Positions 14,278-17,187 of a stretch of DNA of 17,187 nt are shown here, in pieces. The notes beneath the pieces are model-generated. The model was not told where the DNA came from and did not search any database. It worked only from the letters and a program-made list of their open reading frames with translations. Where the stretch lies: the NCBI GenBank assembly GCA_014879435.1, contig JACSSB010000274.1, forward strand, positions 1 through 17,187, in the 5' to 3' direction. Position 1 is the stretch's first letter, and the number at the start of each line of letters is the position of its first letter. Both the position numbers and the translations under genes were made by a program. Source of the stretch: Phycisphaerales bacterium. Lineage in GTDB: Bacteria > Pseudomonadota > Gammaproteobacteria > Competibacterales > Competibacteraceae.

Positions 14278-15102
14278 ATGAACACTGCCCCCAATCTGCC
14301 ACGACTGATCGAGCCGGAGCAACTCCAGCCCTATCTGGATGATCCCACGATCCTGATCGTCGATCTGTGCGATCCAGACCGCTACGCTGCGGGCCATATT
14401 CCCGGCGCGATCTCGCTCGATTATGCCAATCTGGTGCGGGTCGAACCGCCCGCCCTGGGTTTGTTCCCAACTGAAGCACGGCTCAGCGAAGTATGCTCGC
14501 AGCTTGGATTAACCCCAGAACGGCACGTAGTCGCCTATGATGGAGACGGCAATGGCCGCGCCAGTCGATTGCTCTGGACACTGGAAGTGCTCGGTCACCA
14601 ACAGCTGTCCCTGCTCAACGGCGGTATTCATGCTTGGAATACTGCTACCGGGCCGCTGGAAACGGAAGTCTGCCACCCAGCGGGTAGCACTTATGCGGCC
14701 CACATCGCCAATCCAGCAGCGCTGGCCGATAAGGAGTACATCCTGAAGCAACTCGGAAATGACGATGTGGTGCTACTCGATGCTCGGACTCCCGCCGAAT
14801 TCTCCGGCGCTGATCAGCGTGCCGCGCGTGGTGGCCATATTCCCGGCGCGGTCAATCTGAACTGGACCGACGCCATGGATATCCATCGTCAGTCTCGTTA
14901 CCAACCTGATCCGGTACTAAGAAAATTGCTGGAAGCGCGCAACGTGTCGCCCAACAAAGAAGTGATCGTTTATTGTCAGACCCATCACCGTTCGGCGCAC
15001 ACCTATTGGGTGTTGCGCCATCTCGGCTATACGCGAGTGCGCGGCTATTCCGGCGCTTGGTCGGAATGGGGCAATGACCTCAGCCTGCCGATCGAGTCTT
15101 GA
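14278..15102 (+). CDS. rhdA: RhdA-type rhodanese sulfurtransferase, two-domain
   Basis: The 274-residue protein has two rhodanese domains. The N-terminal one (about 8-130) carries RYAAGHIPGAISLDY but has VVAYDGDGN where the catalytic cysteine would be, so it is the inactive domain. The C-terminal one (about 150-270) has LLDARTPAEFSG, GGHIPGAVNLNW and the active loop C233-QTHHRS. The CQTHHR loop is the one described for Azotobacter vinelandii RhdA (about 271 residues), distinct from the CGSGVTA of mercaptopyruvate sulfurtransferases and the CRKGVT of bovine rhodanese. It would move sulfane sulfur from thiosulfate or a persulfide to an acceptor. The ATG at 14278 has AGGAG 7-11 bases upstream; upstream in-frame extension has no family match. 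It lies next to orn and rsgA; a rhodanese gene is also close to these genes in Pseudomonas. Confidence 0.88.
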   Translation: MNTAPNLPRLIEPEQLQPYLDDPTILIVDLCDPDRYAAGHIPGAISLDYANLVRVEPPALGLFPTEARLSEVCSQLGLTPERHVVAYDGDGNGRASRLLWTLEVLGHQQLSLLNGGIHAWNTATGPLETEVCHPAGSTYAAHIANPAALADKEYILKQLGNDDVVLLDARTPAEFSGADQRAARGGHIPGAVNLNWTDAMDIHRQSRYQPDPVLRKLLEARNVSPNKEVIVYCQTHHRSAHTYWVLRHLGYTRVRGYSGAWSEWGNDLSLPIES

Positions 15103-15114
15103 GCGGAGATATAG

Positions 15115-15131
15115 CAACCCTCTTTGGGTTG
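15115..15131 (+). terminator. Small hairpin after rhdA, possible terminator
   Basis: CAACCC at 15115-15120 and GGGTTG at 15126-15131 form a perfect 6-bp stem with a 5-base loop, starting 12 bases after the rhdA stop. No T-run follows, so termination by this hairpin alone is doubtful. Confidence 0.3.
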
Positions 15132-15157
15132 TGAAAACGAAGCGTTATGTACCTCAT

Positions 15158-15228
15158 CGTCATTCCCGCGAAAGCGGGAATCCAGTAGCGGCGATGTGGC
15201 TCTGGTTCCCCGCCTACGCGGGGATGAC
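15158..15228. repeat. REP-like doublet of ATTCCC-N8-GGGAAT type
   Basis: The first hairpin, 15162-15181, is ATTCCCGCGAAAGCGGGAAT, an exact fit to the pattern ATTCCC-N8-GGGAAT known as dRS3 in Neisseria and seen as dispersed repeats in many proteobacteria. The second, 15206-15225, is a related stem (CCCCGC / GCGGGG with CTAC loop). The outer ends CGTCAT (15158-15163) and ATGACG (15224-15229) are inverted, making the whole a mirror-image doublet. It lies between the convergent genes rhdA and orn. Confidence 0.7.
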
Positions 15229-15268
15229 GGCAAACACCACGTTATAGTGCGGCTTGGGACGGTATTGG

Positions 15269-15310
15269 GAAGGATGTAATCCTTCACCTCCACCTTTGCG
15301 AAAAAGGGGA
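15269..15310 (-). repeat. Hairpin plus diverged copy of the CCCCTTT..AAAGG repeat downstream of orn
   Basis: Read on the minus strand just after the orn stop, CCCCTTTTT, a short loop and CAAAGG, then GGAGGTGAA, resemble the right arm of the element at 12304-12332 (same order of blocks, several substitutions). A perfect 7-bp stem with 3-base loop follows at 15269-15285 (GAAGGAT / ATCCTTC). The latter could help end orn transcription, although no T-run follows it. Confidence 0.5.
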
Positions 15311-15311
15311 A

Positions 15312-15869
15312 TTAAGCGGAAGGATTTGCCGCAGGTACGAAGAGTTGCTTGCGATAAAAACGCAGTTCTTCGATGGAGTCGCGGATGTCTTGCAGCGCTA
15401 GGTGGGCCGAACTCTTGTTAAAGCCTTTGAGCTGCCCTGGATACCAGCGGCGAGCCAGTTCCTTGAGCGTGCTGACATCCAGGTTGCGATAGTGGAAGTA
15501 GGCTTCCAGTTGGGGCATGCAGCGCGCCAGGAAGCGCCGATCCTGGCAGATGCTGTTGCCGCACATGGGCGATTTGCCCGCTGGAACGTATTGAGAAAGA
15601 AAGTCCAAGGTGCGAGTTTCGGCCTCGTGCTCGCTCACTTCGCTGGCACGCACCCGAGCTACCAGACCGGATGCGCCGTGCTGTTTCTGATTCCAATCAT
15701 CCATTGCCGACAGGATCAGGTCGCTTTGATGAATGGCCAGTACCGGTCCTTCGGCCAGCACCTCCAAGTTACTGTCGGTCACGATGGTGGCGATTTCGAT
15801 GATGCAATCGGCCTGTGGGTTGAGGCCGGTCATTTCCAGGTCGATCCAGATGAGGTTATCAGGGGACAT
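15312..15869 (-). CDS. orn: Oligoribonuclease (3'-5' exoribonuclease for very short RNAs)
   Basis: The 185-residue protein is Orn, which degrades dinucleotides and other very short RNAs, including pGpG from cyclic di-GMP breakdown. The DEDDh catalytic set is complete: D10 and E12 in IWIDLEMTGL, D110 in CQDRRFLARCMP, and H156 with D161 in AHLALQDIRDSIEEL. Length is close to the Escherichia coli enzyme (181). The start ATG at 15867-15869 is chosen because the family begins M-x-x-x-NLIWIDLEMTGL; the frame also opens at an upstream TTG (15893) without family support. It is divergent from rsgA and convergent with rhdA. The link to cyclic di-GMP is suggestive given a possible sensor cyclase at the left edge, but the two genes are 15 kb apart. 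Confidence 0.97.
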   Translation of the reverse strand: MSPDNLIWIDLEMTGLNPQADCIIEIATIVTDSNLEVLAEGPVLAIHQSDLILSAMDDWNQKQHGASGLVARVRASEVSEHEAETRTLDFLSQYVPAGKSPMCGNSICQDRRFLARCMPQLEAYFHYRNLDVSTLKELARRWYPGQLKGFNKSSAHLALQDIRDSIEELRFYRKQLFVPAANPSA

Positions 15870-15995
15870 GATGTCTTCGAAGAGTAAGAGCAAGAGGAAG
15901 GATGAATTCCAGCGGTATACGGCTGGCGGCGACTGCCATCAGTTTAACCCGATTCCAGCAGCACTTCGATTTCAGCCAGTGTTTGGTAGGGTGCT
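15870..15995. promoter_or_regulatory. Divergent intergenic region between orn and rsgA
   Basis: This 126-bp gap separates two genes that point away from each other and so should hold both promoters. No strong -35/-10 pair is visible by eye. TAGGG lies 5-9 bases before the rsgA ATG and is its likely ribosome binding site. Confidence 0.35.
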
Positions 15996-17024
15996 ATGGC
16001 TGGCCGACGCCTGACTCAGCAGCAACGCACGCGCATCCAGCAGCGACAGGATCGCCGCCGCGCTAGGGTCGATGGCTCGCTGGCCCCGGCTCTGGAAGAA
16101 GCCGGATTGGGTCCAGAACAGACCGGTTTAGTGATCGTCAATCATGGCGCGACCCTGATCGTCGAGGATTGTGCAGGTGCATTGTTTCGTTGCGCGGCCC
16201 GGCAAAACCTGGGTCGATTGGCCTGTGGCGATCAGGTGATCTGGCAACCTTCTGGCGCGGAGGAAGGAGTGGTAGTGGCCGTAGCCGAACGCCGCTCGCT
16301 GTTGACGCGCCCCGATTACCATGGCCAACCGCGACCGGTCGCTGCCAATCTCGATGAAGTGGCGGTGGTGTTGGCGCCAGAGCCGGAACTCAGTGAATAT
16401 TTGATCGACCGCTATCTGGTGGCGATTGCCGCTATCGGCGTCCAGGGCTTACTGATCTTGAACAAGGTGGATCTGCTGAGTGCCTCGGCACGCACCGCAT
16501 TGCTGGCGCGCTTGGAGCCTTATCAGCGCATCGGTTATCCGCTGTTGCTGGCCAGTAGCCGTCAGGAACATGGGCTGGATGAGCTACGTGCTTGGTTGGG
16601 CGGTCGCGTTAGTCTTCTGGTCGGCCAATCGGGGGTGGGCAAGTCATCGCTGGTCAAGGCATTGCTACCGGATCGTGAAATCCGTATTCGTGCCATATCA
16701 CAGGTTACAGGTCACGGCTCCCACACCACCACCGCCAGCATGCTCTATCACTTGCCAGACGGTGGTGATCTGATCGATACGCCGGGTGTGCGTGGTTTTG
16801 AATTAGGCGAGATCGGCCCAGATGTCCTGGAGCGGGGATTCCCGGAGCTGGCGCCGTATCTGGGTTGTTGCCGATTTTCCAATTGCCGCCATCAGGGTGA
16901 ACCCGGTTGTGCACTGGGGGCGGCAGCCGAGCGTGGCGAAATTGCCCTACGCCGCTTGGAGAGCTATCGGCAGTTACGGACGACGCTGGCGACTACGACC
17001 CGGCCTGGGCGGACGGGATTGTGA
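15996..17024 (+). CDS. rsgA: Small ribosomal subunit biogenesis GTPase RsgA (YjeQ)
   Basis: The 342-residue protein is a circularly permuted GTPase that checks late maturation of the 30S subunit and releases RbfA. Order of parts: a basic, glutamine- and arginine-rich N-terminus (1-25), an OB-fold (about 40-105), and the G domain in permuted order with NKVD (G4) at 156-159, GQSGVGKSS (G1) at 210-218 and DTPG (G3) at 261-264. A zinc-binding knuckle C292-x4-C297-x-H299-x5-C305 follows, then a C-terminal helix. All key residues are present. The ATG at 15996 gives the usual length. The next gene downstream in relatives (psd, or mot genes in Pseudomonas) is replaced here by transposase sequence 46 bp after the stop. 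Confidence 0.97.
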   Translation: MAGRRLTQQQRTRIQQRQDRRRARVDGSLAPALEEAGLGPEQTGLVIVNHGATLIVEDCAGALFRCAARQNLGRLACGDQVIWQPSGAEEGVVVAVAERRSLLTRPDYHGQPRPVAANLDEVAVVLAPEPELSEYLIDRYLVAIAAIGVQGLLILNKVDLLSASARTALLARLEPYQRIGYPLLLASSRQEHGLDELRAWLGGRVSLLVGQSGVGKSSLVKALLPDREIRIRAISQVTGHGSHTTTASMLYHLPDGGDLIDTPGVRGFELGEIGPDVLERGFPELAPYLGCCRFSNCRHQGEPGCALGAAAERGEIALRRLESYRQLRTTLATTTRPGRTGL

Positions 17025-17070
17025 ATGACCTCCTCCCGCTTTCTACGTACTCCCCCTTGGCAGCTTGTCA

Positions 17071-17187
17071 TTACCCAAAACCGGGCAACTTACGTGCTAG
17101 GCGAACGCCCTGGACGAAGAGATCCAGTTTTTTCATACCGCGCCAGAGGGTTATCCAACCGGGGGGGCCATCTTTGCGACGATTGAG
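17071..17187 (-). mobile_element. C-terminal tail of a probable IS4-type DDE transposase (partial, right edge)
   Basis: The last 117 bases encode, on the minus strand, 38 residues in one open frame ending in TAA at 17071-17073. The tail reads DGPPGWITLWRGMKKLDLF and then VQGVRLARKLPGFG. This resembles the C-terminus of IS4-family transposases, which end in a conserved D-G-x-P-G-x-x-T-L-W-x-G block. The rest lies beyond the edge. An insertion sequence end should lie between 17025 and 17070, but no terminal inverted repeat can be named because its partner is outside the window. The call rests on one short motif recalled from the family. Confidence 0.6.

Noticed and set aside
15940..15995. Short minus-strand peptide (APYQTLAEIEVLLESG) between orn and rsgA
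   Set aside because: No start codon in frame; a stop lies shortly upstream. It may be a chance frame or a relic, but cannot be supported.

Overview
The window looks like a moderately GC-rich proteobacterial chromosome, most likely a gammaproteobacterium. The housekeeping genes are yicC divergent from rph-rdgB-hemW, then an RhdA-type sulfurtransferase, then orn divergent from rsgA. This arrangement is familiar from gammaproteobacteria, where a rhodanese gene also lies near orn/rsgA in Pseudomonas. No genus can be assigned from the sequence alone.

Layout. (1) Positions 1-875, minus strand: the 5' part of a membrane-anchored sensor protein running off the left edge. (2) Positions 1101-9597, minus strand: a complete type I restriction-modification locus in transcription order hsdM, hsdS, a Schlafen/AlbA_2-HATPase gene, hsdR. 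The first three genes are joined by two 4-bp ATGA overlaps. hsdR is set apart by a 171-bp AT-rich gap that holds four copies of a TTGGCTC(AA) word in alternating orientation. (3) Positions 9598-10436: a non-coding stretch with several dyads and the decayed remnant of a P4-like tyrosine integrase, with at least two frameshifts, an internal deletion and no catalytic domain. This suggests that the hsd locus arrived on an integrative element. (4) Positions 10437-17024: conserved core genes (yicC <- -> rph, rdgB, hemW, rhdA; orn <- -> rsgA). Their intergenic gaps hold REP/REPIN-like palindromic repeats of two families. (5) Positions 17071-17187, minus strand: the C-terminal tail of a probable IS4-type DDE transposase, cut by the right edge.

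How the genes work together. HsdM and HsdS would form the modification methylase, and HsdR would add the ATP-driven translocase and nuclease. The Schlafen-like protein is encoded between hsdS and hsdR and is probably a regulator or accessory defence factor of the same locus. YicC (RNase), RNase PH and Orn all act in RNA turnover. RdgB removes non-canonical nucleotides, HemW handles heme, RhdA transfers sulfur, and RsgA matures the 30S subunit.

The most interesting part is the hsd locus: its embedded Schlafen-like gene and the four-copy inverted repeat between that gene and hsdR. I see no clear sign of an entirely new system. Related hsd loci carrying an AlbA_2 gene are known, but the operator-like repeat layout deserves a check.
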